Below are positions 6,502 to 12,651 of a stretch of 31,005 nt of DNA, piece by piece. The notes under the pieces were generated by a model. That model did not search any database. It worked only from the letters and a program-made list of their open reading frames with translations, and was not told where the DNA came from. A program made the translations under genes and the position numbers. Position 1 is the stretch's first letter. The number at the start of each line of letters is the position of its first letter. This DNA is from Candidatus Nomurabacteria bacterium (GTDB lineage Bacteria; Patescibacteriota; Minisyncoccia; Phycocordibacterales; UBA10002): NCBI GenBank assembly GCA_943354745.1, contig CALRDB010000006.1, positions 1-31,005 on the forward strand. Reading direction: 5' to 3'.

Positions 6502-6784
6502 TGGTTCATCTCCTTTCTACTCTTTCTCTATTATACCCTTCCGCAGATACAATTCATCCCGCATATATGCGGGATGAATGGCAAAGGTCTTCAAAGTAAA
6601 CCCTGAAGTGTAACCTTTTTTTCGTTTTCGCTTGGGTGCCCTGCCCCCCGACCGAAGTCGAGACGCGGCCTTCCCTGCAAATCGAAGTAGAGACCTAAAC
6701 TCCTAGGTCAACCTATCTTATTTTTTAGAACTTGTAAACACAAAACCTATATTTGTAGCCACATAATTGAGTTTTTGTTCAGGA
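6502..6784. other. Intergenic region with a 28-bp palindrome
   Basis: Divergent region between the DUF3050-like gene and the TrmB gene. It contains a perfect palindrome at 6552-6579 (listed separately), a pair of related short direct repeats CGAAGTCGAGAC/CGAAGTAGAGAC (about 6653-6694), and an AT-rich tract leading into the TrmB promoter. No reading frame with family resemblance was found. Confidence 0.5.
6552..6579. repeat. Perfect 28-nt palindrome
   Basis: ATTCATCCCGCATA (6552-6565) is followed directly by its exact reverse complement (6566-6579). There is no flanking U-tract. It could be an operator, a cruciform-forming repeat or a relic of the ATTCCCGC repeat family, with which it shares a CCCGC core. 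Confidence 0.7.
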
Positions 6785-6826
6785 CAACCCTTAAGAAGGT
6801 TGACAAAATACGGCTAAAAATATAAT
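6785..6826 (+). promoter_or_regulatory. Promoter of the TrmB gene with overlapping inverted repeat
   Basis: A perfect -35 TTGACA (6800-6805) and perfect -10 TATAAT (6821-6826) are separated by 15 nt, 2 nt shorter than ideal. The inverted repeat CAACC (6785-6789)/GGTTG (6798-6802), with a central CTTAAG, overlaps the -35 box, and a similar CTTAAGG follows the -10. This fits an operator for autoregulation by the adjacent TrmB-type protein, which is inference. Confidence 0.6.
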
Positions 6827-6855
6827 ACTTAAGGTGTTCTAACTTTTTGTACAGA

Positions 6856-7626
6856 ATGATTGAAGAAAATCTCAAAAAATTAGGCTTCACGAAGAACCAG
6901 ATCAAACTTTATCTGGTATTGCTTCGACTTGGAAAGGTCAGAGCTGGAGAGCTTATACGCGAAACTGGTTTACAGCGCAGTGTAGTATATGGGGTTCTTG
7001 AGGAACTAGAGACTCAGGAACTGGTAAGCCGGTCGGTCTCGCATGGTGTGGCCCTCTATCACATCAACGACCCTCAGGTGCTCGTAGAGAAAGCTGAACG
7101 TAAAAAGTTGCTCGCACAAAAGGTTGCAGAGGAATTGAGCTTACGACGGCAGGTCAAGGAGCGTGAGGTGGTGGTGTACGAAGGCGAGGATATCATCAAG
7201 CGTATCTGCGACAAGAACTTAGACGCGGCACCAGGCTCTGAAGTATATTTTCTCGGCCCATCAAAGTCCGGCATACAAGGAGGACTCGAAAAGTACTGGC
7301 AACAGTATCACAAACAAAGGACGGCAAAGGGTATTCGCACCAAGATACTGTACGGGCACAATACTCCACCACTTACCGTCGCCAACCGAAACGCTATGCC
7401 GTTATGTGAGGCAAAATATCTTCCCCTCACCACTGAGATCCCCATGTGGTTCAATATCTGCGGAGAATCGGTAGGTATCGTGGTTCCGAGCGAAAATCCT
7501 CCGCTTGCGTTTCTCATTAAGAGCGCCAAGACCGCCGAAGCATTGAAAAAATATTTTGAGTACCTCTGGGCACAAAACCCGAAGAGCGGATCTTCCGGAA
7601 TAGGAAATGACATCAACCAAGATTGA
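6856..7626 (+). CDS. TrmB-family winged-helix transcriptional regulator
   Basis: 256 residues. The N-terminus (LKKLGFTKNQIKLYLVLLRLGKVRAGELIRETGL, then RSVVYGVLEELETQELVSR) is the TrmB-type winged helix-turn-helix: a helix starting GFTxxExxxYxxLL, a recognition helix and a wing ending at the ALYHINDP strand. A coiled-coil linker (about 78-110) follows, then an effector-type domain with VVVYEGEDIIKRI and a PMWFNICGESVGIVVPSENPPLAFLIKS strand region. TrmB proteins often sense sugars, but the ligand here is unknown. The ATG at 6856 is chosen; an in-frame TTG lies 9 nt upstream. The strong promoter places the start of transcription about 23 nt upstream. NADAR follows 87 nt downstream. Confidence 0.85.
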   Translation: MIEENLKKLGFTKNQIKLYLVLLRLGKVRAGELIRETGLQRSVVYGVLEELETQELVSRSVSHGVALYHINDPQVLVEKAERKKLLAQKVAEELSLRRQVKEREVVVYEGEDIIKRICDKNLDAAPGSEVYFLGPSKSGIQGGLEKYWQQYHKQRTAKGIRTKILYGHNTPPLTVANRNAMPLCEAKYLPLTTEIPMWFNICGESVGIVVPSENPPLAFLIKSAKTAEALKKYFEYLWAQNPKSGSSGIGNDINQD

Positions 7627-7713
7627 CCAGCTTACTGAGCTCTGCAGAGGAGCGTAAATTAACCCATACGAGTTTCACCTTCCTACATTCGGCAACAAAG
7701 TAGCACTTATCCT

Positions 7714-8184
7714 ATGTACCCCATCTCAAGCGAAGGACTAACTAAGGAAACCGCCGATGCGATTTACTTTTACTCGCCCGCTTTTGACGCACTGAATAAT
7801 TTCTCGGCACACCAAGTAGAGATTTGGAACAAGCGTTTCCCCACCGCCGAGCATGCGTTTCAGTGGAAAAAGTTTAGCGAGGTGTGTCCTGATATCGCCG
7901 AGAGGATTCTTAGGGCGGGCTGTCCCGAAGAAGCACAACAAATTGCGCACAAGCATAAACCCGAGCAACCGAAAGATTGGCACGAGAAGAAAGTTGCCGT
8001 GATGGAAGAGATTCTCCGAGCCAAACTCGCACAGCACGAAACAGTTCGTGACGCGTTACACCGCTCCGGCAAAAGGAGAATAGTTGAAAATTCTCCCGTA
8101 GACGCTTTCTGGGGTTGCGGACCGGACGGCACCGGCACCAATATGATGGGCGTGCTCTGGATGAAGATCCGCAATGAACACTAG
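7714..8184 (+). CDS. NADAR (YbiA-like) N-glycosidase family protein
   Basis: 156 residues covering a complete NADAR domain: IYFYSPAFDALNNFSAHQV at about 17-35, RFPTAEHAFQWKKF at about 41-54 (with the conserved Glu-His-x-x-Gln), a helix ending in AGCPEEAQQIAHK, the QPKDWHEKKVAVMEEILRAKL block at 90-110, and the C-terminal VDAFWGCGPDGTGTNMMGVLWMKIR with the W-G-x-G-xx-G-x-N-x-x-G motif. NADAR proteins hydrolyse N-glycosidic bonds: E. coli YbiA acts on riboflavin-pathway intermediates, and others remove ADP-ribose from guanine in DNA. Which activity applies here cannot be told from sequence. No obvious ribosome binding site. Confidence 0.93.
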   Translation: MYPISSEGLTKETADAIYFYSPAFDALNNFSAHQVEIWNKRFPTAEHAFQWKKFSEVCPDIAERILRAGCPEEAQQIAHKHKPEQPKDWHEKKVAVMEEILRAKLAQHETVRDALHRSGKRRIVENSPVDAFWGCGPDGTGTNMMGVLWMKIRNEH

Positions 8185-8213
8185 AAAGCGACAACTCGTG
8201 ATAAAATAGAACC

Positions 8214-8672
8214 ATGTCTTCTTCTAAACTTACATGGCAAGCCTATGACCGAGTACACCAGCATCATGAACCCGATTGGTATTGGGCCGTAGGTATTATC
8301 GCCTTCGCTATTATGATAACGGCCATAATGCTCCACAACACACTCTTTGCCATTCTGGTGGCGATAAGCACCGTGGTCCTGTTTTTGCGAACACTTCAAG
8401 CTCCAAGACTTATTACCTACGAGATTACCAACCGAGGCCTATGGATCAATAAAAGCTTCCAGTCATTTACCACACTAGAATCGTTTTGGGTTACCGAGCT
8501 TGCCCCCACAAAGCTCATCATCAAAGCAAAAAGTCTTACCACCCCCTTACTGGTCATTCCAACGGAGGATATCGACAGTGAGACCATGCGAGAATTCTTG
8601 CAGGACTATCTTCCTGAAGAAGAACACGAGGAACCATTCTCAAAGCGAGTCATGGAATATCTTGGATTTTGA
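8214..8672 (+). CDS. Small two-TM membrane protein (CPR hypothetical type)
   Basis: 152 residues. A polar N-terminus containing a His/Asp/Trp-rich segment (about 13-23) leads into two adjacent membrane helices (about 24-60). The rest is a soluble, beta-rich domain resembling a PH-like fold (ITYEITNRGLWINKSFQSFTTLESFWV, then KLIIKAKSLTTPLLVIP), and the C-terminus ends with RVMEYLGF. This layout is common among uncharacterised Parcubacteria proteins; no function is known to me. It lies 29 nt downstream of the NADAR gene in the same orientation. Confidence 0.8.
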   Translation: MSSSKLTWQAYDRVHQHHEPDWYWAVGIIAFAIMITAIMLHNTLFAILVAISTVVLFLRTLQAPRLITYEITNRGLWINKSFQSFTTLESFWVTELAPTKLIIKAKSLTTPLLVIPTEDIDSETMREFLQDYLPEEEHEEPFSKRVMEYLGF

Positions 8673-8680
8673 GAGTTTCC

Positions 8681-8708
8681 TCGACAGAAGGCGTAGCTCT
8701 GCTATCAT
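8681..8708 (+). promoter_or_regulatory. Probable promoter of the 75-aa gene
   Basis: TCGACA (8681-8686) and TATCAT (8703-8708) are 16 nt apart. The -10 lies only 9 nt from the GTG at 8718, which would give a leaderless or nearly leaderless mRNA. Confidence 0.35.
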
Positions 8709-8717
8709 TCGATACCA

Positions 8718-8945
8718 GTGAAAAAATTTGTTCTGACACTGGTAATCGATAGTCGCTCCAATCCAGCTAAAATCATCGTTTCGGTCATTGCTCACAAAGC
8801 AAAGGATGCACGGGAACTTGCTTCAGCGCGTACCGTCGAGAAATGTCCCGACCCAAAGATCTGGCTCGATTCTAGAAAGACTTCGTGTAAAGGTCATAAG
8901 ACTAAACGCTTAGAAATAGGCATCGAATCAATTGCAACACACTAA
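8718..8945 (+). CDS. Small uncharacterised protein (75 aa)
   Basis: A short basic protein starting MKKFVLTLVIDSR, with beta-strand-like and Lys-rich segments and two Cys (about residues 43 and 57). No family recognised. It is supported as a gene by its placement between a plausible promoter (-10 at 8703-8708) and a good intrinsic terminator that starts 2 nt after the stop codon. The GTG start has no Shine-Dalgarno and would be leaderless. Confidence 0.5.
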   Translation: MKKFVLTLVIDSRSNPAKIIVSVIAHKAKDARELASARTVEKCPDPKIWLDSRKTSCKGHKTKRLEIGIESIATH

Positions 8946-8946
8946 C

Positions 8947-8976
8947 AAAGGCGACCCTGGAGACTCGCCTTTTTGT
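8947..8976 (+). terminator. Intrinsic terminator
   Basis: Perfect 8-bp stem AAAGGCGA/TCGCCTTT (8947-8954 with 8965-8972) around a 10-nt loop, then TTG; the A tract on the left also makes it weakly bidirectional. It closes the plus-strand group from TrmB to the 75-aa gene. Confidence 0.75.
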
Positions 8977-9015
8977 TTGCCAGAAAGGCCAAAAAATACT
9001 AGTATGCACAGAACA

Positions 9016-9087
9016 CCTCCCGTCGTTCAACGGATAGGATGACAGATTGCGGATCTGTCGATCGTGGTTCGATTCCACGCGGGAGGA
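9016..9087 (+). tRNA. tRNA-Arg (GCG anticodon)
   Basis: Acceptor stem CCTCCCG/CGGGAGG with discriminator A; D-arm GTTC/GGAT with loop AACGGATA (A20 present, an arginine identity element); anticodon arm ACAGA/TCTGT with loop TTGCGGA, giving GCG; T-arm CGTGG/CCACG with loop TTCGATT. The anticodon would read CGC, and CGU by wobble, where most bacteria use ACG edited to ICG. CCA is not encoded. Confidence 0.92.
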
Positions 9088-9091
9088 TACC

Positions 9092-9133
9092 ATACAAAAA
9101 CTACCCCGATGTACATCGGGGTAGTTTTTGTAT
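9092..9133. terminator. 42-nt perfect palindrome, bidirectional terminator
   Basis: The arms 9092-9112 and 9113-9133 are exact complements. They consist of a GC-rich core (CTACCCCGATG) flanked by A5 on the left and T5 on the right. It starts 4 nt after tRNA-Arg and is its terminator on the plus strand; the symmetrical A/T tracts would also stop minus-strand transcription. Confidence 0.85.
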
Positions 9134-9144
9134 TGAGTCGAAGT

Positions 9145-9150
9145 TATACT
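9145..9150 (+). promoter_or_regulatory. -10 box (TATACT), leaderless configuration
   Basis: TATACT ends 6 nt before the ATG at 9157, so the transcript would begin at or next to the start codon. No Shine-Dalgarno could fit. Confidence 0.45.
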
Positions 9151-9156
9151 TACCTC

Positions 9157-9438
9157 ATGACATGGCAAGACATCATACTCTCGGTGGGCTCCTGGATATT
9201 TGCGATAGCTCTTATACCCTCAATATTAAGTAAAGACAAACCCGCACTCTCCTCTAGCCTTATCACCGGTAGTGTTCTCACGATTTTCGCGTGCACCTAC
9301 CTGACCCTTTCACTGTGGACCACGGCTGCATCAACGGTACTTGTCGCCGGCATGTGGTTCACGCTTGCACTACAAAAAATCCGCCTCACTCGTCGGGAAA
9401 AACTGCGTGCCTCTGCTTCCTCAGAAATTACGCGGTAA
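9157..9438 (+). CDS. Small three-TM membrane protein
   Basis: 93 residues beginning MTWQDIILSVGSW. Three hydrophobic helices (about 5-22, 29-50 and 53-75) are followed by a basic cytoplasmic tail (RLTRREKLR). This compact type with the W-Q-D-I/L start is frequent in CPR genomes and has no known function. The upstream extension of the frame runs through a tRNA and a terminator, so the ATG at 9157 is the real start. The 3' end overlaps the convergent DUF475 gene by 11 nt. Confidence 0.75.
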   Translation: MTWQDIILSVGSWIFAIALIPSILSKDKPALSSSLITGSVLTIFACTYLTLSLWTTAASTVLVAGMWFTLALQKIRLTRREKLRASASSEITR

Positions 9439-10351
9439 GAAGCTTGATATGCTTTCTTGATTTCAAAAAGAAATAGCCGACAACCGCGAAGGTCACAAAC
9501 GGAGAAAGCCATTCCGGTACGGGTACACGGAACGCGTGTAGGAGCATAATGAGACCTAGAAAGAAGACCGAATACATCGCGCCGTTCTTGAGGAACACAT
9601 ACTTTTTAACCGTATCGATGTTCGCGACTGTCAGTTTCCGAAGCACAATGGCTCCAATACCGTTCCCCACCAGAATGAGCGGGATGGAAAGCGTAAACGC
9701 GAACGCGCCGAGGACGCCGTCTATGGAAAACGTGGCGTCAATCACTTCGAGATATAAAATCTTGCTCAAATCCGATTTGACGGAGGAACCTGAGAGCAGT
9801 TCTTTCTCTGCGCGCTCCGCGTTTTCCTTGAAACCATGGGTAATGAAGAATGCAGTCGAACCGATAACCGCGCCGAACGCCATAAGCGGATCGGTCTTGA
9901 GCGCGAGCCACACAATCACAGAGAGAAGGATTGAAACGATGGCATAGAACCACACACCATGCTTTTTAAAAAAGCGTTCACCGGGAAGCCCGAAATGTTT
10001 TTCCTCAAGAAACAACCAGTGGAAGAACAGGAAGATGAGGAAGATTCCCCCTCCGGCCATGAGAATCGGAGCGGATGTCTCTATTGCGGTGTGAACCATC
10101 GGGTCGCTCGACCAGGTAGCGGTAAAGGCTCCAATCGGGCCAAGACTAGGCACCGTCGCCCAGATAATCGCCCACGGCAAGAGCCCGCGGACGATAAAGA
10201 CAGCGAACAGGATTCCCCAGAAGAGAAACCATTTGCGCATCTTCTCGGACATGGTGCGAAGCACCTCCGCGTTGATAATCGCGTTATCCGCGCTCGAGAT
10301 AATCTCGAAGAGCGCGAGCCCGAGAGCAGTAAGAATAAAACCAGTCACCAT
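9428..10351 (-). CDS. DUF475 / TerC-like integral membrane protein
   Basis: About 307 residues with roughly eight membrane helices. The first helix carries LGLALFEIISSADNAIINAEVL, with the Glu and Asp-Asn-Ala-x-x-N of the TerC superfamily, and a second acidic helix is YLEVIDATFSIDGVLGAFAF, which repeats the E-x-x-D-x-x-F-S-x-D pattern. TerC-type proteins are linked to metal (manganese) export or loading; DUF475 members are uncharacterised. Possible GTG starts exist up to 12 nt upstream. The ATG at 10351 is preferred because a TATAGT -10 box (10362-10367) sits 10 nt before it and would overlap the earlier starts. Confidence 0.88.
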   Translation of the reverse strand: MVTGFILTALGLALFEIISSADNAIINAEVLRTMSEKMRKWFLFWGILFAVFIVRGLLPWAIIWATVPSLGPIGAFTATWSSDPMVHTAIETSAPILMAGGGIFLIFLFFHWLFLEEKHFGLPGERFFKKHGVWFYAIVSILLSVIVWLALKTDPLMAFGAVIGSTAFFITHGFKENAERAEKELLSGSSVKSDLSKILYLEVIDATFSIDGVLGAFAFTLSIPLILVGNGIGAIVLRKLTVANIDTVKKYVFLKNGAMYSVFFLGLIMLLHAFRVPVPEWLSPFVTFAVVGYFFLKSRKHIKLLTA

Positions 10352-10379
10352 GATGCGCACCACTATACTCCCGTTTCTG

Positions 10380-10427
10380 GAAAAGAAAAACTCCCTTCGC
10401 CAGATGACGGAGGGAGTTTTTCTTTTC
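10380..10427. terminator. Strong terminator (17-bp stem) between rpsT and DUF475
   Basis: The arms 10380-10396 and 10411-10427 are exact complements, with A/T-rich outer parts and a CTCCCT/AGGGAG core around a 14-nt loop. The T-tract on either side allows bidirectional function. The main role is likely termination of rpsT on the minus strand, just before the DUF475 promoter. Confidence 0.75.
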
Positions 10428-10429
10428 TA

Positions 10430-10513
10430 TCCCCCACATTTAATGTGGGGCCAGCCTGGATCCCCCATCAAGTGCGGGATGACACTAAAGTAATTAAGAA
10501 ATTACTTTAGTGT
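10430..10513. repeat. Palindrome cluster downstream of rpsT
   Basis: Three structures in a row: CCCCACATT/AATGTGGGG (10432-10450), a half copy of the GTCATTCCC repeat family (about 10455-10483, GGATCCCC...GCGGGATGAC), and a perfect 14-bp hairpin at 10482-10513 (ACACTAAAGTAATT with loop AAGA) whose last base touches the rpsT stop codon. The last one could protect the 3' end of the rpsT message. Confidence 0.65.
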
Positions 10514-10776
10514 TACTTTGCTTTTTGAACGAGTCTCGCGAGACGAGATTTCTTTCGGTCTGCGGCGCCTTTCGCAATCGTATGCTCTTTTGCGGCCTTA
10601 TCGAAAGCCTTATACACTTCAGGAATAAGCTTCTCTGCCTCCTTCACCTTCTTTTCTGATACGAGCTTCTTTACCTTCTTTACGATCTGATCAATAGCCT
10701 GTTTCCGGCGCTGATTGAATACTCGCTTTTTGAGCGAGCTTCGGTGGGCTTTTTTTGCTGAAGTTGTGATGGCCAT
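10513..10776 (-). CDS. rpsT: 30S ribosomal protein S20
   Basis: 87 residues, lysine-rich and fully helical, with the S20 pattern: ITTSAKKAHRSSLKKRVFNQRRKQAID at the N-terminus, a helix rich in V-K-K, and the conserved KAAKEHTIAKGAADRKKSRLARLV end. S20 binds the 5' and 3' minor domains of 16S rRNA early in assembly. Length matches the family. Transcribed divergently from ruvA. Confidence 0.95.
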   Translation of the reverse strand: MAITTSAKKAHRSSLKKRVFNQRRKQAIDQIVKKVKKLVSEKKVKEAEKLIPEVYKAFDKAAKEHTIAKGAADRKKSRLARLVQKAK

Positions 10777-10785
10777 ATAACTGAG

Positions 10786-10814
10786 GCTTTTAGCTGTTAG
10801 CTTTTAGCTGTTAG
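10786..10814. repeat. Tandem repeat of a 14-bp unit (AGCT family)
   Basis: The unit GCTTTTAGCTGTTA occurs twice head to tail (10786-10799 and 10800-10813). It lies in the leader of rpsT. Related AGCT-spaced repeats occur at 10896-10930 and 28737-28770. Confidence 0.75.
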
Positions 10815-10879
10815 GTAAGACAAGACGATATCAAAAATAAGCCTGAAATGCAAGAAAGACGAAAAAATATCCGATGATG

Positions 10880-10885
10880 TATAAT
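10880..10885 (+). promoter_or_regulatory. -10 box (TATAAT) of ruvA
   Basis: A perfect TATAAT lies 48 nt upstream of the ruvA ATG. No good -35 hexamer is visible. The leader is mostly made of the AGCT repeat. Confidence 0.45.
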
Positions 10886-10895
10886 GGGTTTCATG

Positions 10896-10930
10896 AACTA
10901 TAAGCTATCAGCTAGAAGCTATAAGCTTTT
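10896..10930. repeat. AGCT-spaced repeat in the ruvA leader
   Basis: Short units TATAAGCTATCAGCTAGAAGC and TATAAGCTT follow each other, giving AGCT every 7-10 nt. It belongs to the same family as 10786-10814 and 28737-28770. Confidence 0.65.
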
Positions 10931-10933
10931 CCT

Positions 10934-11497
10934 ATGATTTCCTACGTTTCTGGAACCGTTTCCGAAAAAGAGGCGAAATTCGCGATTATTGACGCCGGAG
11001 GCGTTGGTTATCGCGTCTTTGCGACCGACGACACACTCCGCCAGCTTAAAATTGGTACGGGGACAAAGCTGAAGACCCATCATGTTGTCCGCGAGGACAC
11101 TGAGGAACTCTTTGGTTTCCTTAACGAAGGAGATCTAAAGCTCTTTGAGCTTCTCTTGAGCGTCCCTGGTATTGGTCCGAAGACGGCGCTGAATATCTTA
11201 AACGTCGCGACCCCCGAAACACTCCGCCGTTCCATCACCTCAAACGAAACGGCGTACCTGACGAAGATTTCCGGCATTGGGAAAAAGACCGCGGAAAAGA
11301 TCGTCCTTGAACTCAAAGAGAAGTTAGGCAAAGGCGAAGAAGGAACAACGCTCCGAGAAGAAGTTGACGCGTTGGAGGCGCTGAAATCCCTTGGTTATTC
11401 CCATGGTGAAGCGCGCGAAGCGCTGAAAGATTTGCCGAAAGAAATCACGAGCACCAGCGACCGCGTGAAGCATGCACTCAAACTACTTGGGAAATAA
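10934..11497 (+). CDS. ruvA: Holliday junction branch migration protein RuvA
   Basis: 187 residues in three domains. The N-terminal OB fold starts MISYVSGTVSEKE, with GGVGYRVF. Two helix-hairpin-helix motifs follow (LLSVPGIGPKTALNIL at about 77-92 and LTKISGIGKKTAEKIVLELKEKL at about 110-132). A C-terminal domain III follows (ALKSLGYSHGEAREALK), which contacts RuvB. RuvA binds four-way junctions as a tetramer and loads RuvB helicase. Length is typical. No ruvB or ruvC lies in the window. No clear Shine-Dalgarno. Confidence 0.97.
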   Translation: MISYVSGTVSEKEAKFAIIDAGGVGYRVFATDDTLRQLKIGTGTKLKTHHVVREDTEELFGFLNEGDLKLFELLLSVPGIGPKTALNILNVATPETLRRSITSNETAYLTKISGIGKKTAEKIVLELKEKLGKGEEGTTLREEVDALEALKSLGYSHGEAREALKDLPKEITSTSDRVKHALKLLGK

Positions 11498-11501
11498 AAA
11501 A

Positions 11502-11526
11502 TCGAGCGCCTGCATTGTGCGCTCGA
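11502..11526. terminator. Intrinsic terminator between ruvA and the 94-aa gene
   Basis: Perfect 8-bp stem TCGAGCGC/GCGCTCGA with a 9-nt loop. On the minus strand it is followed by a T run (A tract at 11496-11501), ending the convergent 94-aa gene; on the plus strand it follows ruvA with a weaker T-rich tail. Confidence 0.75.
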
Positions 11527-11571
11527 GATGATTCTTTCCCTTTCTGATTGTGACACCCTAAGCCGTAGGAG

Positions 11572-11856
11572 TTACTGTTTGATGAAATCGCCGCCGGCGG
11601 CAACGCACCTCTGCGCTTCTCGGACTATTTCCTCCTGGGATTTTTGGGTGGTACCCATCGCCGTCATAATGGAGTGCACCTGAATGGCGGAGTTTTCAAC
11701 GCCGTCTTTGAGAACACTGCATCCCGCGTTCGCAGAATGCCAGCCAAACGTGTTGACGTTTATCCAAAACAACGGATTTAAGAACCTAAGGATTCTCATA
11801 TTTATTTCTTGCCTTTCTTGGTTATTATTTTTTACACTGTTAGTGGTCACCGCCAT
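11572..11856 (-). CDS. Orphan small protein (94 aa) with structured leader
   Basis: No family recognised. The ATG at 11856 has a good Shine-Dalgarno (AAGGTAGG, 6 nt upstream), whereas the internal ATG at 11799 (MRILRFLNP) has only a weak, distant one. The mature-looking part has two Cys (about residues 46 and 84), a small Gly/Ala/Ser-rich stretch and a helical Glu/Gln-rich end. A terminator with U-tract follows 45 nt after the stop, supporting a real transcription unit. The Shine-Dalgarno and start codon lie inside an inverted repeat (11842-11897), suggesting regulated translation. Confidence 0.5.
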   Translation of the reverse strand: MAVTTNSVKNNNQERQEINMRILRFLNPLFWINVNTFGWHSANAGCSVLKDGVENSAIQVHSIMTAMGTTQKSQEEIVREAQRCVAAGGDFIKQ

Positions 11857-11897
11857 AAAATGCCTACCTTAGTAAGCACCTTTTGGCCGTGACCACT
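11842..11897 (-). promoter_or_regulatory. Inverted repeat enclosing the RBS and start of the 94-aa gene
   Basis: On the minus strand, AGTGGTCAC (11897-11889) plus GCC pairs with GGC plus GTGACCACT (11850-11842), with one mismatch. The 38-nt loop contains the Shine-Dalgarno, and the start codon is at the inner edge of the 3' arm. In RNA this would be a 12-bp hairpin that could hide the start; in DNA it could be a spaced operator. Confidence 0.5.
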
Positions 11898-12024
11898 TTT
11901 AGCCAGAGGTTTTCAAAAGAACAAATTGACTTAATCGCAACTGTAAACTGAACTTACCTCTTCGTCAACACTGACATACTTATCGCATTCTTCGCAACAA
12001 CTGAGCACAAGGCTATAGGTATGA

Positions 12025-12052
12025 TTGACAACGTATATACATTTGCTATACT
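12025..12052 (+). promoter_or_regulatory. Promoter of the dinJ-yafQ operon
   Basis: TTGACA (12025-12030) and TATACT (12047-12052) with a 16-nt spacer that contains the palindrome GTATATAC, a candidate binding site for the antitoxin, which normally represses its own operon. Leader about 23 nt. The preceding 170 nt (11898-12024) shows no gene. Confidence 0.6.
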
Positions 12053-12081
12053 GCATGGATTAGAAGTTCACCTATTTTCTT

Positions 12082-12354
12082 ATGAACTCACTTCTTAGCA
12101 TCCGCATTGACCCGAAGACGAAAAAAGCCGCGCAAAAAATGCTCGGTGAACTTGGACTTGACCTCTCGGCGGGAGTCACACTCTTTCTTGAGCAGGTTGT
12201 TGAAACCGAGTCTATCCCCTTCGCTATAGCGACAAAACGCGGACACAAGCTCCGAAACGAAAAAACGCTCCGTAAGGAGATTGAGTGGACGCTTAAGCAT
12301 GCAAAAGGGTACAAAACGTACGAAGAGATGCATGCAGATATTCTGAAAAGCTAA
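12082..12354 (+). CDS. dinJ: RelB/DinJ-type antitoxin
   Basis: 90 residues. The N-terminus has a ribbon-helix-helix pattern (LLSIRIDPKTKKAAQKMLGELGLDLSAGVTLFLEQVV), with the DinJ-type phrase LGLDLSxGVxLFLxQVV. The C-terminal half is charged and would wrap the toxin. It represses the operon and neutralises the YafQ-type toxin encoded 9 nt downstream. Confidence 0.9.
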   Translation: MNSLLSIRIDPKTKKAAQKMLGELGLDLSAGVTLFLEQVVETESIPFAIATKRGHKLRNEKTLRKEIEWTLKHAKGYKTYEEMHADILKS

Positions 12355-12363
12355 CTCACGGCC

Positions 12364-12642
12364 GTGTACTCCTTTCATCCTTCGAAACAATACCGGAAGG
12401 CATTCAAACACCTTGCGCGTTCAGGACGTTTTGATGCGTATGAGTTGGAGAAGGTGCTTGCGACACTTGCCACTGGAGGCATACTGCCATCTCGGTATGC
12501 AAATCATTCGTTACAGGGAAAATACTCGGACTGTTTTGAGTGTCATATTGAAAGCGACCTCCTGCTCATCTACAAGATTGATACAACCATGCAGAAAATC
12601 GCTTTGGTGAGATTAGGCAGTCACTCCGACCTCTTTAGATAA
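12364..12642 (+). CDS. yafQ: YafQ-type mRNA interferase toxin (RelE superfamily)
   Basis: 92 residues with the YafQ layout: KQYRKAFKHLARSG near the start, LPSRYANHSLQGKYSDCFECHIESDLLLIYK in the middle (about 38-68) and RLGSHSDLFR at the end. Candidate catalytic residues His45, His58, Asp62 and His88 (my count) are in family positions; the Trp that often follows the Asp in DWLLIYK is Leu here. YafQ toxins cleave mRNA on the ribosome. The start is GTG at 12364, 9 nt after the antitoxin. Confidence 0.9.
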   Translation: MYSFHPSKQYRKAFKHLARSGRFDAYELEKVLATLATGGILPSRYANHSLQGKYSDCFECHIESDLLLIYKIDTTMQKIALVRLGSHSDLFR

Positions 12643-12651
12643 CTATACTCT

